64,000 nucleotides of DNA from CAZSHB01 sp964606885. Its GTDB lineage: Bacteria > Babelota > Babeliae > Babelales > CAIQNR01. The stretch lies in assembly GCA_964606885.1 (NCBI GenBank), contig CAZSHB010000003.1, positions 1-64,000 on the forward strand. The letters run 5' to 3'. Below the pieces are notes generated by a model that had not been told where the DNA came from, made no database searches, and saw nothing but the letters and a program-made list of their open reading frames with translations. This document shows positions 55,257-64,000 of the stretch, piece by piece (positions within the stretch are counted from its first letter, which is position 1; each line of letters begins with the position of its first letter). The position numbers and the translations under genes are program-made.

Positions 55257-55847
55257 ATGAAAAAACTATTTTTAACACTCGCATTAACCACCACTATCTT
55301 TGTCAGAGCAAGCGAAAGAAGTGTCGTTTCAAGCGCACCCAGCTGTCTTACTGGCCCGCTAGCAATGCTCTCACGTAACAGCGGATCAAACACGCCCTGC
55401 CATTCACCTTCTAATCTATCTTCGCCAAAAAGTAATCGAAGCACTCCAGGACATAGTCGCCGTCCATCTATGAGTCTGGTACTTCCCACAGAACCTGTAA
55501 CTGCAGCAAAAACTACAACCGGTTTCCAGGTCACACCACCTACTCCACAAAGCAGCACCACAACAAGTCCTCGTACGCCTGCTGCACAAGAAGTTGTACA
55601 ACCAACAACTCCAACTAAACCATCATGGGAAGGCACGGTCGCAGCTTATCAGGCAATGCTTACAGCTGCTCAAAACCAAACAACTGCCAGAGACTGGACA
55701 GACAAACAAATAGCAAGATTTACTGACGCAATAGCTAGATATAACCAAGAACACCCAACTACTATTTGGCCGGCAAAAACTAACCCTACAGATTCTAGAT
55801 TGCACGAAGCGCCTCGTGCTTTAACCGTTTTTTCAAGCAAACGATAA
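55257..55847 (+). CDS. Exported Ser/Thr/Pro-rich protein
   Basis: The 196-residue protein has a signal peptide (residues 1-18, ending VRA) and GAAGGGG as ribosome-binding site. Residues 20-125 are a low-complexity Ser/Thr/Pro linker, and residues 125-170 form a small predicted helical domain with two Trp (SWEGTVAAYQAML, DWTDKQIARFTDAI). No family is recognised. A bidirectional terminator follows directly. Confidence 0.55.
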   Translation: MKKLFLTLALTTTIFVRASERSVVSSAPSCLTGPLAMLSRNSGSNTPCHSPSNLSSPKSNRSTPGHSRRPSMSLVLPTEPVTAAKTTTGFQVTPPTPQSSTTTSPRTPAAQEVVQPTTPTKPSWEGTVAAYQAMLTAAQNQTTARDWTDKQIARFTDAIARYNQEHPTTIWPAKTNPTDSRLHEAPRALTVFSSKR

Positions 55848-55850
55848 ATA

Positions 55851-55882
55851 AAAAAGCCCACTGAAAAACCGTGGGCTTTTTT
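55851..55882. terminator. Bidirectional intrinsic terminator
   Basis: AAAAAGCCCAC pairs with GTGGGCTTTTT around a nine-base loop. It separates the exported protein gene from the convergent nusB. Confidence 0.9.
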
Positions 55883-55910
55883 ATTTTATAAAGTTCTAAA
55901 AACTTAGATA

Positions 55911-56366
55911 TTATTGCACGGGCTCTTTTGCTGGTAGCTTTTTAACTACCTCATCTAAAATACCGTTTACAAACTTGTAAGCGTCTTTTTCTGAAAAGCA
56001 TTTAGCGAGTTCAATTGCTTCGTTAATAACAATAGTTGGTGGAGTATCAGTATACAATAACTCCCACAACGCATACCGCACAACCAAACGAGTACAGCAG
56101 CCCACACGTTCTAAACGCCAGTTGGCAAGAAACGGAAGTACATACTCATCAAGCTCATAACGCTTTTCTGCAATAGCAGTAACAATATCAATAATTTCTC
56201 CCTCTAAAGGAATGCTTGCGTCATACTCATTATTAAAACCAATTGCCACTGATTGCACGGATGAACCGTAATCAAGCGACTCAAGAGCGTATAACAAATG
56301 AAAAATAATGGAGCGTACATCACGACGAGACAGGGTACATGTTGGAGAGGGGGTTAGATCATTCAT
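55911..56366 (-). CDS. nusB: Transcription antitermination factor NusB
   Basis: NusB binds boxA RNA with S10 in rRNA antitermination. The 151-residue all-helical protein shows SRRDVRSIIFHLLYALES at the start and, near the end, VVRYALWELLY, then PPTIVINEAIELAKCFS and YKFVNGILDEV, the conserved family core. It starts five bases after efp, forming a two-gene efp-nusB operon, a common pairing in bacteria. Confidence 0.95.
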   Translation of the reverse strand: MNDLTPSPTCTLSRRDVRSIIFHLLYALESLDYGSSVQSVAIGFNNEYDASIPLEGEIIDIVTAIAEKRYELDEYVLPFLANWRLERVGCCTRLVVRYALWELLYTDTPPTIVINEAIELAKCFSEKDAYKFVNGILDEVVKKLPAKEPVQ

Positions 56367-56371
56367 AAAGG

Positions 56372-56932
56372 TTATGCTCGTTCCAAGTAAATGCCGGTGC
56401 GTGTATCAACTTTAATCTTATCGCCTTCGTTAATAAAAAGCGGAACCTGAAGGGTTAAACCTGTTTCAAGCGTAGCTGGTTTTGTTGAACCACCTTGAGC
56501 AGTATCACCACGAACGCCAGGAGGAGTTTCTTTAACTACAAAATACATAGTAATAGGAGGAGTAATCCCAATAGGACGTTCCCCAAAATAAAGCATTTGG
56601 TATATTTCTTGTTCTTTTAAGAAGCCTAAAACATCTTCAAGCACATCTTTATTAAGCTCAATTTGCTCAAAAGAATCTTGATCCATAAACGTATAAAGAC
56701 CTGAATCCTCATACAAATACTGCATAGACTTATGTTCAAGATTAGGGCTATCGAACTTCTGCTCTGAACGGAAATTTTCTTCAAATGAAGATCCCGAAAT
56801 CAGGTTTTTAAGCTTAGCACGAATAAGAGCACCACCGCGGCCCATTTTATTATGCTGAAAATCGAGCACTATATGAGGTTCACCTCGGTGAAGAACCTTA
56901 GTTCCTTTACGAAAATCTCCTGCACTGATCAT
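56372..56932 (-). CDS. efp: Translation elongation factor P, Arg at the modification site
   Basis: EF-P rescues ribosomes stalled at proline runs. The 186-residue protein has three beta-barrel domains. The tip of domain I reads NKMGRGGA, so Arg32 stands where E. coli has the modified Lys34. Arg at this site is known in the group modified by EarP rhamnosylation; an earP gene is not in this window. The C-terminal signature is VDTRTGIYLERA. It is followed by nusB. Confidence 0.95.
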   Translation of the reverse strand: MISAGDFRKGTKVLHRGEPHIVLDFQHNKMGRGGALIRAKLKNLISGSSFEENFRSEQKFDSPNLEHKSMQYLYEDSGLYTFMDQDSFEQIELNKDVLEDVLGFLKEQEIYQMLYFGERPIGITPPITMYFVVKETPPGVRGDTAQGGSTKPATLETGLTLQVPLFINEGDKIKVDTRTGIYLERA

Positions 56933-57121
56933 GGATCTCCTAATGTTTAAATGAAGCTAAAAGACGTATTTTTAAGTATAAATACCCATAGCAAAAAAGC
57001 AACCTAGAGCATTATTGACTCAGATTAAAAAGGCTTTTATGGTTATAATGTGGTTGACCCTGGCATGCTGAAGGCTATACTCATATCTAATATATTCTTG
57101 ACCTGAACAAAGAGTAAAAAT

Positions 57122-57553
57122 ATGAAAAAATATATAGCTCTTGGATTACTTGTAGGTAGTTTTTGCACCCAAATGTACGGTGCTTCTAGAGAAGTTAGAG
57201 CAGGTGCTACCCTTGCAGGATTTTTAAAACAACCCCACCATGAATCAGTTGAAATTGAAGACAACAATCAAAAGGTAGATTCTACAGCTATATTGATTAA
57301 TTTTAATTTTCACCTTGGACATTTAAACAGAATATTTTTTCTTAATCTACATAGAGAAGGAATGTCTCTTGAAGCTGCAAACAGAGCAAAAGAAAAATTT
57401 ATTCAAACAAAAACTGTTCCTGCACTATTATATGCATGCATGATGGGCAAACACGCTTTACCATCTGGCACTGTTTTACGTCTAGGTGGTACAAGATGGA
57501 AAGTGGAAGACCATGGAACTGATTCAAGAACCCTTACTTTACAAGAAGAGTAA
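57122..57553 (+). CDS. Exported protein, unknown
   Basis: The 143-residue protein has a signal peptide (residues 1-20, ending MYG). The mature part has two helical stretches and ends with a beta-type TVLRLGGTRWKVEDHGTDSRTL segment. No family is recognised. It starts six bases before glyA ends its own spacer, so it is probably the first gene of a two-gene transcript with glyA. Confidence 0.5.
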   Translation: MKKYIALGLLVGSFCTQMYGASREVRAGATLAGFLKQPHHESVEIEDNNQKVDSTAILINFNFHLGHLNRIFFLNLHREGMSLEAANRAKEKFIQTKTVPALLYACMMGKHALPSGTVLRLGGTRWKVEDHGTDSRTLTLQEE

Positions 57554-57559
57554 TAAACC

Positions 57560-58840
57560 ATGAACAAGTTAGTTAATATAGATCCCGTTATTGCACAAGC
57601 ACTTGAAGCTGAGCGCATCAGATCAGAAGAACATATTAATCTTATTGCTTCAGAAAACTATACCTACCCTGCCGTGCTTGAAACAACCGGTTCAATTCTG
57701 ACTAACAAATATGCTGAAGGCTACCCTGGTAAACGGTACTACGCTGGTTGCGCACAAAGCGACATCGTAGAAGACCTTGCTCGCGAACGTTGCAAAAAAC
57801 TGTTCAACGCAGAACATGCCAACGTACAACCGCACTCAGGTTCCCAAGCAAACATGGCTGTCTACTTTGCCCTGCTTAAACCAGGCGATACCATCTTGGG
57901 CATGAACCTTGCTGCTGGTGGCCACTTAACCCACGGTTACCCGATCAATTTCTCTGGTACGTATTATAACCGTGTGAACTACGGCGTATCCCCAGATACT
58001 GAACAGTTCGATTTTGATGAAATTAGAAAATTAGCTTTAGAGCACAAACCAAAACTTATTGTCTGTGGCGCATCTGCCTATGCTCGCACAATCGACTTTG
58101 CAGCGTTTAGCGCAATTGCAAAAGAAGTAGGCGCGTACTTAATGGCAGACATTGCTCACATTGCAGGACCTGTTGCTGTTGGACTCCATCCATCACCCTT
58201 TCCACATGCTGATGTAGTTACGAGCACCACACATAAAACATTACGTGGTCCACGCGGCGGCATCATTTTATGTAAGGCTGAATTTGCTAACGTTATTGAT
58301 AAAGCGGTTATGCCAGGGATACAAGGCGGCCCCTTGATGCATCATATTGCAGCAAAAGCTGTTGCTTTTGGCATCGCGCTCCAACCAGAATTTAAAACGT
58401 ATCAAGAACAGATTCTTAAAAACGCCAAGCACATGGCCGACTGTTTTACCAAACGCGGGTACCGTGTGGTAAGCAACACAACCGACAACCACTTACTGGT
58501 TATCGATCTGCGCAATAAAAACATTACCGGCAAAGAAGCTGAACAAGTACTAGAATCGATTGGTATTTATGCTAATCGCAACTGCATCCCGTTCGATCCA
58601 CAAAGCCCTTTTATTACCAGCGGTATTAGACTTGGCACACCTGCCGTAACTACCCGTGGTTTTAAAGAACCGGAAATAGAACAGATTGTGCACTTTATTG
58701 ATGCAGCACTGATGCACAAAGACAGTCCTGCTGCTCTTGCCCAACTGCAAAGTAGCATTACAAACCTATGTAAACTTTTTCCTATTTATCCTGAGTTATT
58801 ACCAACACATAAAACAGCACAGACTTGCCTAGCACACTAA
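57560..58840 (+). CDS. glyA: Serine hydroxymethyltransferase
   Basis: This PLP enzyme interconverts serine and glycine and charges tetrahydrofolate with one-carbon units. The 426-residue protein shows [43 protein letters not shown] and the PLP-lysine block [13 protein letters not shown]. The end [18 protein letters not shown] is typical. It has normal length and complete motifs. It starts six bases after the exported protein gene. Confidence 0.97.
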   Translation: MNKLVNIDPVIAQALEAERIRSEEHINLIASENYTYPAVLETTGSILTNKYAEGYPGKRYYAGCAQSDIVEDLARERCKKLFNAEHANVQPHSGSQANMAVYFALLKPGDTILGMNLAAGGHLTHGYPINFSGTYYNRVNYGVSPDTEQFDFDEIRKLALEHKPKLIVCGASAYARTIDFAAFSAIAKEVGAYLMADIAHIAGPVAVGLHPSPFPHADVVTSTTHKTLRGPRGGIILCKAEFANVIDKAVMPGIQGGPLMHHIAAKAVAFGIALQPEFKTYQEQILKNAKHMADCFTKRGYRVVSNTTDNHLLVIDLRNKNITGKEAEQVLESIGIYANRNCIPFDPQSPFITSGIRLGTPAVTTRGFKEPEIEQIVHFIDAALMHKDSPAALAQLQSSITNLCKLFPIYPELLPTHKTAQTCLAH

Positions 58841-58912
58841 ACAGCTTTAATTATTTATTTTACTGCTATACTAACCACTGTTTTTACATTCTGTTTAAAG
58901 AGAGAGTATGCT

Positions 58913-60160
58913 ATGAAACAAATCTATGATATCTGTGTAGTAGGCGGTGGTGGACATATCGGATTGCCTTTATGTCTTGCATTTGCACACGCTGGCAAAA
59001 AGGTCATTGCTCTTGATGTACATCAACCAACTATAGAAAAAATCCAAGCAAAACAAATGCCATTCTTTGAAGAAGGCGCACAAGAAATCTTAAATGCACA
59101 ATACGGCAAAAACTTCTGGATCACTTCTGATAAAGAAAGCATGCGCCAAAGTACGTTTATTATTATTGTCATTGGCACTCCGGTTGACGAACATTTAAAT
59201 CCACAATTTGGGTTATTCAAAAAACTGTTTGATGATTTAATCCCCTATCTAGAACCACATCATCATATTATTCTGCGTAGCACTGTTTATCCGGGTACTA
59301 CAGAAAAAATAGATGCATACTTAAAAAGCAAAGGCGTTGCTGTAAAAATATCCTTCTGTCCTGAACGAATTGCTCAAGGCAAAGCCATGGAAGAGCTCTA
59401 TAGCCTTCCACAATTAGTAGCCGCATGCGACAAAACATATCAACAAGAAGCAGAAGATCTTTTTAGCGTACTTGCATCAGAAGTTATTCCGCTTGCACCC
59501 TTAGAAGCTGAACTTGCAAAGTTATTCACCAATACCTGGCGCTATATCCAGTTTGCAACGGCTAACCAGTTCTACCAACTAGCAGAACAAAACGGCGCAG
59601 ACTTTTACACGATCTACAACGCCATTACGCACAACTACCCACGCACTAAAGGATTTCCTGGTGCAGGGTTTGCTGCAGGCCCGTGCCTCTTTAAAGACAC
59701 GATGCAACTTGCCGCCTTTGGAAACAACAACTTCTTTCTTGGTCATGCAGCCATGTTGATTAACGAAGGTATGCCCAACTTTATTGTGCAAGAACTAAAA
59801 AAATCCCACGATTTAACCACGAAAACAGTCGGCATCTTGGGAATGGCCTTTAAAGCAAATAACGATGATCTACGAGAATCTTTGTCGGTAAAATTAAAAA
59901 AAATAGTAGAAGTTGAAAGTTACCGCGTTTTATGTTCAGATATTCACGCACATAAAGACAGCTTTGTTTCAACACAACAACTGATCAACGAATCTGATAT
60001 TGTCATCATCGGCACTCCTCATAAAGAGTATGCTGACCTGACCTTCAGACCGGACCAAGTAGTTGTTGATATATGGAATTTTTATAAAAAATCAGGAGAA
60101 GCGGATGAAAAAGGTTTTAGTCACTGGATCGGCGGGGTTCATAGCCGGGTATCTCGTTGA
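58913..60160 (+). CDS. UDP-sugar 6-dehydrogenase (WecC/UDP-ManNAc dehydrogenase-like)
   Basis: The 415-residue enzyme oxidises a UDP-sugar to the uronic acid with two NAD. It has the Rossmann start VVGGGGHIGLPL, then GTPVDEHLNPQF, LRSTVYPGTTE and CPERIAQGKA. The Lys-containing AKLFTNTWRYIQFA and the catalytic Cys in AAGPCLFKDT follow. The pattern is closest to the UDP-N-acetylmannosamine dehydrogenase group. The product would feed envelope polysaccharide. The 3' end overlaps the epimerase gene by 56 bases. Confidence 0.9.
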   Translation: MKQIYDICVVGGGGHIGLPLCLAFAHAGKKVIALDVHQPTIEKIQAKQMPFFEEGAQEILNAQYGKNFWITSDKESMRQSTFIIIVIGTPVDEHLNPQFGLFKKLFDDLIPYLEPHHHIILRSTVYPGTTEKIDAYLKSKGVAVKISFCPERIAQGKAMEELYSLPQLVAACDKTYQQEAEDLFSVLASEVIPLAPLEAELAKLFTNTWRYIQFATANQFYQLAEQNGADFYTIYNAITHNYPRTKGFPGAGFAAGPCLFKDTMQLAAFGNNNFFLGHAAMLINEGMPNFIVQELKKSHDLTTKTVGILGMAFKANNDDLRESLSVKLKKIVEVESYRVLCSDIHAHKDSFVSTQQLINESDIVIIGTPHKEYADLTFRPDQVVVDIWNFYKKSGEADEKGFSHWIGGVHSRVSR

Positions 60161-61127
60161 GGAACTGTTACAAAACGGTTACCAAGTAGTTGGCCTTGAT
60201 AACTACTCAAAATACGGACCTGTTAAAAAAAGCTACGACAATCACCCAAATTACCAATTCACCCAAGGCGATGCTAAAGACGTTGATCTACTTAAAAAAT
60301 TAATCAAAGATTGCGACCATGTCGTTGCCGGTGCAGCCATTATTGGTGGCATCAGCCTGTTTCATGAACTTGCGTACGATCTACTTGCAGAAAACGAACG
60401 AATCACCGCCTCAACCTTTGACGCTGCAATCTGGGCATTTAACAACTCGCGCTTACAAAAAATAACGGTTATTTCATCATCAATGGTGTTTGAAAATACT
60501 ACCGTCTACCCAACACCAGAAGGCCAAGAACTGTTATCATGCCCGCCATCATCAACCTACGGATTCCAAAAACTGGCATGTGAATATTTTGCTAAAGGTG
60601 CATGGGAACAGTACCAACTGCCATACACTATTGTCAGACCATTCAACTGTGTAGGGATTGGAGAAAAGCGAGCATTGTGTGACAAAGAGATTCAATCAGG
60701 CAACGTCAAACTAGCTATGAGTCACGTGGTACCAGATTTAGTACAAAAAATATTAAAAGGCCAAGATCCACTCCATATTTTAGGAGACGGTCAGCAAGTT
60801 CGCCACTACACCTACGGTGGTGATTTAGCACGCGGTATCAGACTGTGTATCGAAAATCCACGCGCAATCAACCAAGATTTTAATATATCAACAGGCCAAG
60901 CAACCACGGTTCTTGAACTTGCACAAACCATCTGGCACAAAATCCATCCTGACAAACCATTCAAGTACGTATCTGATAAACCGTACAAATACGACGTACA
61001 AAAACGCACCCCCGACATTACCAAGGCCGCAACAACACTTAACTTCCAAGCAGCAACCGACCTTGATACCTGTCTTGATGAAATTATCCCCTGGATCCAA
61101 GAACAAATCGTAGTCGGCGGTATTTAA
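60105..61127 (+). CDS. NAD-dependent nucleotide-sugar epimerase/dehydratase
   Basis: The ATG at 60105 follows AGGAGAAGC and gives MKKVLVTGSAGFIAGYLVEE, a normal Rossmann start; the reading from 60063 is rejected. The 340-residue short-chain dehydrogenase has the catalytic YGFQK (YxxxK) near residue 160 and a Ser in ISSSMVFEN. Such enzymes epimerise or dehydrate nucleotide sugars. It forms one transcript with the dehydrogenase and the methyltransferase. Confidence 0.88.
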   Translation: MKKVLVTGSAGFIAGYLVEELLQNGYQVVGLDNYSKYGPVKKSYDNHPNYQFTQGDAKDVDLLKKLIKDCDHVVAGAAIIGGISLFHELAYDLLAENERITASTFDAAIWAFNNSRLQKITVISSSMVFENTTVYPTPEGQELLSCPPSSTYGFQKLACEYFAKGAWEQYQLPYTIVRPFNCVGIGEKRALCDKEIQSGNVKLAMSHVVPDLVQKILKGQDPLHILGDGQQVRHYTYGGDLARGIRLCIENPRAINQDFNISTGQATTVLELAQTIWHKIHPDKPFKYVSDKPYKYDVQKRTPDITKAATTLNFQAATDLDTCLDEIIPWIQEQIVVGGI

Positions 61128-61161
61128 AAAAACTAGATTAAAAAATAAAGAGAGAGCACGC

Positions 61162-61842
61162 ATGAAAGCAGAATTCGATCAATACATAGAAGATAATTAT
61201 CGCGAGGATGATGCTCTATCGTTAACCGGTTATTCATACGATTTTTTTGCCCGTTATAAAGCAGAAAAGCTACATAAGTGGATAAGTAAAGGCGGCTATG
61301 CAGCACATAACATCCTAGACTTTGGATGCGGTGACGGCCTCATGACTAGTTATGTACACAAGCTATTTCCCAAAGCAACAATCACCGGCATTGACCCTTC
61401 ATCAAAGAGTATTGAAACTGCTCAGGCTAACCACCCCGGCATAACGTTCAAAACATCAGAACAGTTGGAAAACAGTACACAAAAGTTCGATGTTATCTTT
61501 GCAGCGTGCGTGTTCCATCATATTCCAGAATCAGAACAAGCGTTTTATGTTAAACAACTTAAAGAGCTCCTCAATAAAAATGGCGTTATCGTTATTTTTG
61601 AAATGAATCCACTTAATCCCATCACACGCTATATGTTTAAAAGAATCCCTGTAGATCGTAATGCTATTATGATCTATCCGTGGGAACTTAAGAACCTGTT
61701 TGCTACGGTAGGTAAACCGCGCATTAACTACTATGGATTTTTCCCAAAACTACTTTCTTTTATGCAGCCCTTAGAAAACTATTTTGAATGGATTTCTATA
61801 GGTGCCCACTACGCTCTTGTAGTGCAAAAGAAAGGCTCTTAA
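61162..61842 (+). CDS. SAM-dependent methyltransferase, class I
   Basis: The 226-residue protein has the SAM-binding motif ILDFGCGDGLMTSYV near residue 51, ITGIDPSSKSIETA (motif with acidic residue), FDVIFAACVFHHIPE and LLNKNGVIVIFEMNPLN. The acceptor is unknown; the location after sugar genes suggests a glycan or lipid-linked sugar. Its 3' end overlaps the opposite gene by 72 bases. Confidence 0.85.
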   Translation: MKAEFDQYIEDNYREDDALSLTGYSYDFFARYKAEKLHKWISKGGYAAHNILDFGCGDGLMTSYVHKLFPKATITGIDPSSKSIETAQANHPGITFKTSEQLENSTQKFDVIFAACVFHHIPESEQAFYVKQLKELLNKNGVIVIFEMNPLNPITRYMFKRIPVDRNAIMIYPWELKNLFATVGKPRINYYGFFPKLLSFMQPLENYFEWISIGAHYALVVQKKGS

Positions 61843-63150
61843 AAGCGATATACCATAGATCGTATTCAATAGATAAAATACATATAAATTTGAAGTGTAG
61901 CTTGGCATATTTTGAGCCAAACCGCTCATCAATGTTTGATACATCAGTGCAGCAAAAACCAAAAGTATAAAAAGTGATTTTCTATACAACGCTACACATA
62001 CTGTTAATGGCAACAAAAAATACGATGCCAACAGTAGAATAATGCTTGCACCATACGAACTAGCCGTTAAAAAGATTCTAAAAACCTCTGCTGAATGCGA
62101 TAGTATTAAAGATGGATTTTCAATAACATGCGTAACTAATTCACGTATACGTGCTTGTTTTAAAAATGGCATTTCTCCATACTCATCTAAAAAAAACTCT
62201 CCCGGATAAAAACCTTGAGTAACCACTAAAAAAAGATTGTAAACGCATTTACGTACATAATCCCACGGATACGCCGTTATATACTCTAGAAAAGTACGCT
62301 TTAATACTTGGTCTGCCTCATAATCAAGCGTTGAGTGGCGCACTGTTTTAAAATGCTCATTAACAACATGGTGCATAACAGGATCTCCATCACTTACCGT
62401 AATTCCCCACCTATTCTTACTATCATGACCTAAGCCAATAAATGCTACATGCCCACCATTAGTAGAAGTTACAAGATAATGACCACATGCTTTTTTAGTA
62501 TAGAACGCCCATGGAGCAAGACAGCCATACAACACAATAAGCCACACAAGCATCTGTAAAAAAGATTGTTTAGTTCTAAAAAAACCTACAACAATAACAG
62601 CAAGCCCAATCGGCATTAAAAAATAATCTGATCTAAAGTGTAATAATACTCCAAAGCAAAGAGCTGAACCTATAAGATATACCCAGTTTTTTTGCTTACG
62701 AATCACTGCTCTGTATAAGAGTGGTAATGCTACTAAAAATAAACTTGCTGCAATACCACTTGGCCAACGTAATGCATGAAACGCATACCAGGGAATACTG
62801 ACCACCATACCAACTTTTAATGCCCTTATAACCGTTGCTGAAAATATATTTTCCTGCTCTATAATGCGTAGAGCCCAATATAAAGTACATAATGCAAACA
62901 CCATCTCAATACATAATAACGTTAACTTATCTTGAGTAATACTCATCAACCATCCATACCCCCACATAGGAAACGTAGGCAAATGTTCACCTGCAAAACC
63001 TGTTCTAATAAGAGAAGCATAATGTTTGTAATAATGTAACCCTCCAACATTATGGTCTGCATACCAATTACAATACATCACAAAACTTGCCACAGGTACC
63101 ATAACGGCGATATACCAACGATCTAAAAAAGATTTACTATTTTGTTGCAT
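61771..63150 (-). CDS. Polytopic membrane protein, GT-C glycosyltransferase-like
   Basis: The 459-residue protein has about ten membrane helices, starting at residue 14, and a long non-membrane loop at about residues 225-335 with conserved-looking motifs (HVAFIGLGHD, DPVMHHVVNEHF, STLDYEADQ). This layout recalls GT-C enzymes such as the PMT/ArnT group that use lipid-linked sugars, although no clear catalytic DD/DE motif at the first loop is visible. The following gene is a close paralogue. Confidence 0.6.
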   Translation of the reverse strand: MQQNSKSFLDRWYIAVMVPVASFVMYCNWYADHNVGGLHYYKHYASLIRTGFAGEHLPTFPMWGYGWLMSITQDKLTLLCIEMVFALCTLYWALRIIEQENIFSATVIRALKVGMVVSIPWYAFHALRWPSGIAASLFLVALPLLYRAVIRKQKNWVYLIGSALCFGVLLHFRSDYFLMPIGLAVIVVGFFRTKQSFLQMLVWLIVLYGCLAPWAFYTKKACGHYLVTSTNGGHVAFIGLGHDSKNRWGITVSDGDPVMHHVVNEHFKTVRHSTLDYEADQVLKRTFLEYITAYPWDYVRKCVYNLFLVVTQGFYPGEFFLDEYGEMPFLKQARIRELVTHVIENPSLILSHSAEVFRIFLTASSYGASIILLLASYFLLPLTVCVALYRKSLFILLVFAALMYQTLMSGLAQNMPSYTSNLYVFYLLNTIYGISLLRAFLLHYKSVVGTYRNPFKIVF

Positions 63151-63166
63151 AAAACACCAAACTTTC

Positions 63167-64000
63167 TTAGTTAAAACATTTTTTTCTTATATTAATAAGA
63201 GATACTGCATACAGCAGATTACAAACATACAATACATTTACATTCCCCAGGTAAGCAGACATATGAAAGCAACACATATTAAGCAGTGTTTGGTACATAA
63301 TAGAAGCTAAAACTAGCCCCATAATAAGAGAACGTTTTTTATAAGCACTATACAGAGTAAAGGGCAATACAAAATAGGATACAAAAAGTACTAACACTCC
63401 AAACAACCATGATAATGTCTGTATCAAAACCCTCATGCTAAAATAAAAATGTTCTATTATAAAAGAAGGATTCTGCGCTATCCATATCACGACATTGCGC
63501 ATTCTTTGATGCGATAATAAAAATGCATCATATCCTTGTCCAGCCAGAAATTCTCCGGGGTAAAAACCACTTGTTATGAGTTGCCGAAAAACATAGAAAC
63601 ATTTTTTAGCATAATCCCACGGACGAGCTTGTATGTAAGAAAAAAAAGTAGTTTTTAAAAATTGATCAGCTTCGTAATCAAGCGTTGAGTGGTTATGTTG
63701 ATTAAAATGCTTATCAACTAAAGCGTGCATTAATGGATCCCCATCATGTCCCGCTATGCCCCACGTATTAGATGGATCATTACCAAGGCCTGCAAATAAT
63801 ACATGTCCACTATTAGTAGAAGTAAAAAGATAATGACCACAGGCTTTTTTGGTGTACACAGCCCACGGTATAAGACAACCATACAACACGACAAGCCATA
63901 CAAACATCTGTAGCAAAGATTTTTGTGTTCTCAAAAAGAGTACTATCAATACTGCAAAGCCAAGCGGCATAAGAATATAATCTGATCTAAAGTTCAATAA
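63167..64000 (-). CDS. Paralogous GT-C-like membrane protein, cut by the window end
   Basis: The frame is open to position 64000, so the N-terminal part is missing. Its first visible residues (NFRSDYILMPLGFAVLIV) align with residues near 172 of the neighbouring protein, and the loop motifs recur (HVLFAGLGND, DPLMHALVDKHF, STLDYEADQ, GFYPGEF). The two genes lie in tandem, 16 bases apart, and clearly arose by duplication. The same GT-C caution applies. Confidence 0.65.
   Translation of the reverse strand, partial: LLNFRSDYILMPLGFAVLIVLFLRTQKSLLQMFVWLVVLYGCLIPWAVYTKKACGHYLFTSTNSGHVLFAGLGNDPSNTWGIAGHDGDPLMHALVDKHFNQHNHSTLDYEADQFLKTTFFSYIQARPWDYAKKCFYVFRQLITSGFYPGEFLAGQGYDAFLLSHQRMRNVVIWIAQNPSFIIEHFYFSMRVLIQTLSWLFGVLVLFVSYFVLPFTLYSAYKKRSLIMGLVLASIMYQTLLNMCCFHMSAYLGNVNVLYVCNLLYAVSLINIRKKCFN

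Overview
The window looks like part of the genome of a host-dependent bacterium, most probably a member of Candidatus Dependentiae (TM6). This is inference from content, not a database match. Standard bacterial housekeeping genes (groES-groEL, ATP synthase genes, leuS, uvrB, rpsA, ndk, efp, nusB, glyA, murI) alternate with blocks of small genes, most of which encode a Sec-type signal peptide. By my count about 35 of roughly 65 protein genes encode an exported product. Many of these carry eukaryote-type modules: ankyrin repeats, leucine-rich repeats, a BTB/Skp1-like domain, C2H2 zinc fingers and C-terminal CaaX boxes. A run of ten Ns at 5110-5119 marks an assembly gap.

Layout. 1-3.0 kb: 3' end of rnhB, an exported ankyrin-like protein, a possible HAS-barrel protein and two exported paralogues built of short helical repeats. 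3.0-5.7 kb: groEL/groES and a VOC-fold protein with a cysteine-rich tail. 5.8-8.5 kb: five small exported proteins, two of them driven by duplicated promoters. 8.5-12.5 kb: rpe, L-lactate dehydrogenase, two small membrane proteins, then a PhnA-like gene amid palindromic repeats that run up to the 3' end of a tRNA-Arg gene. 12.5-15.8 kb: a partial ATP synthase operon, atpE-b'-b-atpH-atpA, with no a, gamma, beta or epsilon gene. Its c subunit carries the residues of a sodium-binding site. 15.8-30.9 kb: a eukaryote-like deoxynucleoside kinase, an outer-membrane barrel candidate, recD2, an amidase-fold protein that has lost its zinc histidines, a giant MscS-type channel, an M3 peptidase lipoprotein and uvrB.

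30.9-34.2 kb is a small island of three exported C2H2 zinc-finger proteins plus two small exported proteins. leuS and a NUDIX gene follow. 37.5-50.1 kb is a large effector-like island: ankyrin proteins, an LRR protein, and a family sharing a BTB/Skp1-like N-terminal module. Two adjacent members of that family end in CaaX boxes (CSIL and CAVM), which in a eukaryotic cytosol would direct prenylation. 50.2-58.9 kb returns to housekeeping genes. 58.9-64 kb encodes nucleotide-sugar and envelope functions: a UDP-sugar dehydrogenase, an epimerase, a methyltransferase and two tandem GT-C-like membrane proteins, the last cut by the window end.

Reading the genes together: the core genes maintain translation, folding, repair and membrane energetics, and the kinase suggests salvage of host deoxynucleosides. 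Most of the remaining coding capacity goes to exported proteins that look suited to a eukaryotic host cell. The strongest candidates for something undescribed are the exported zinc-finger family and the CaaX-tailed ankyrin pair.
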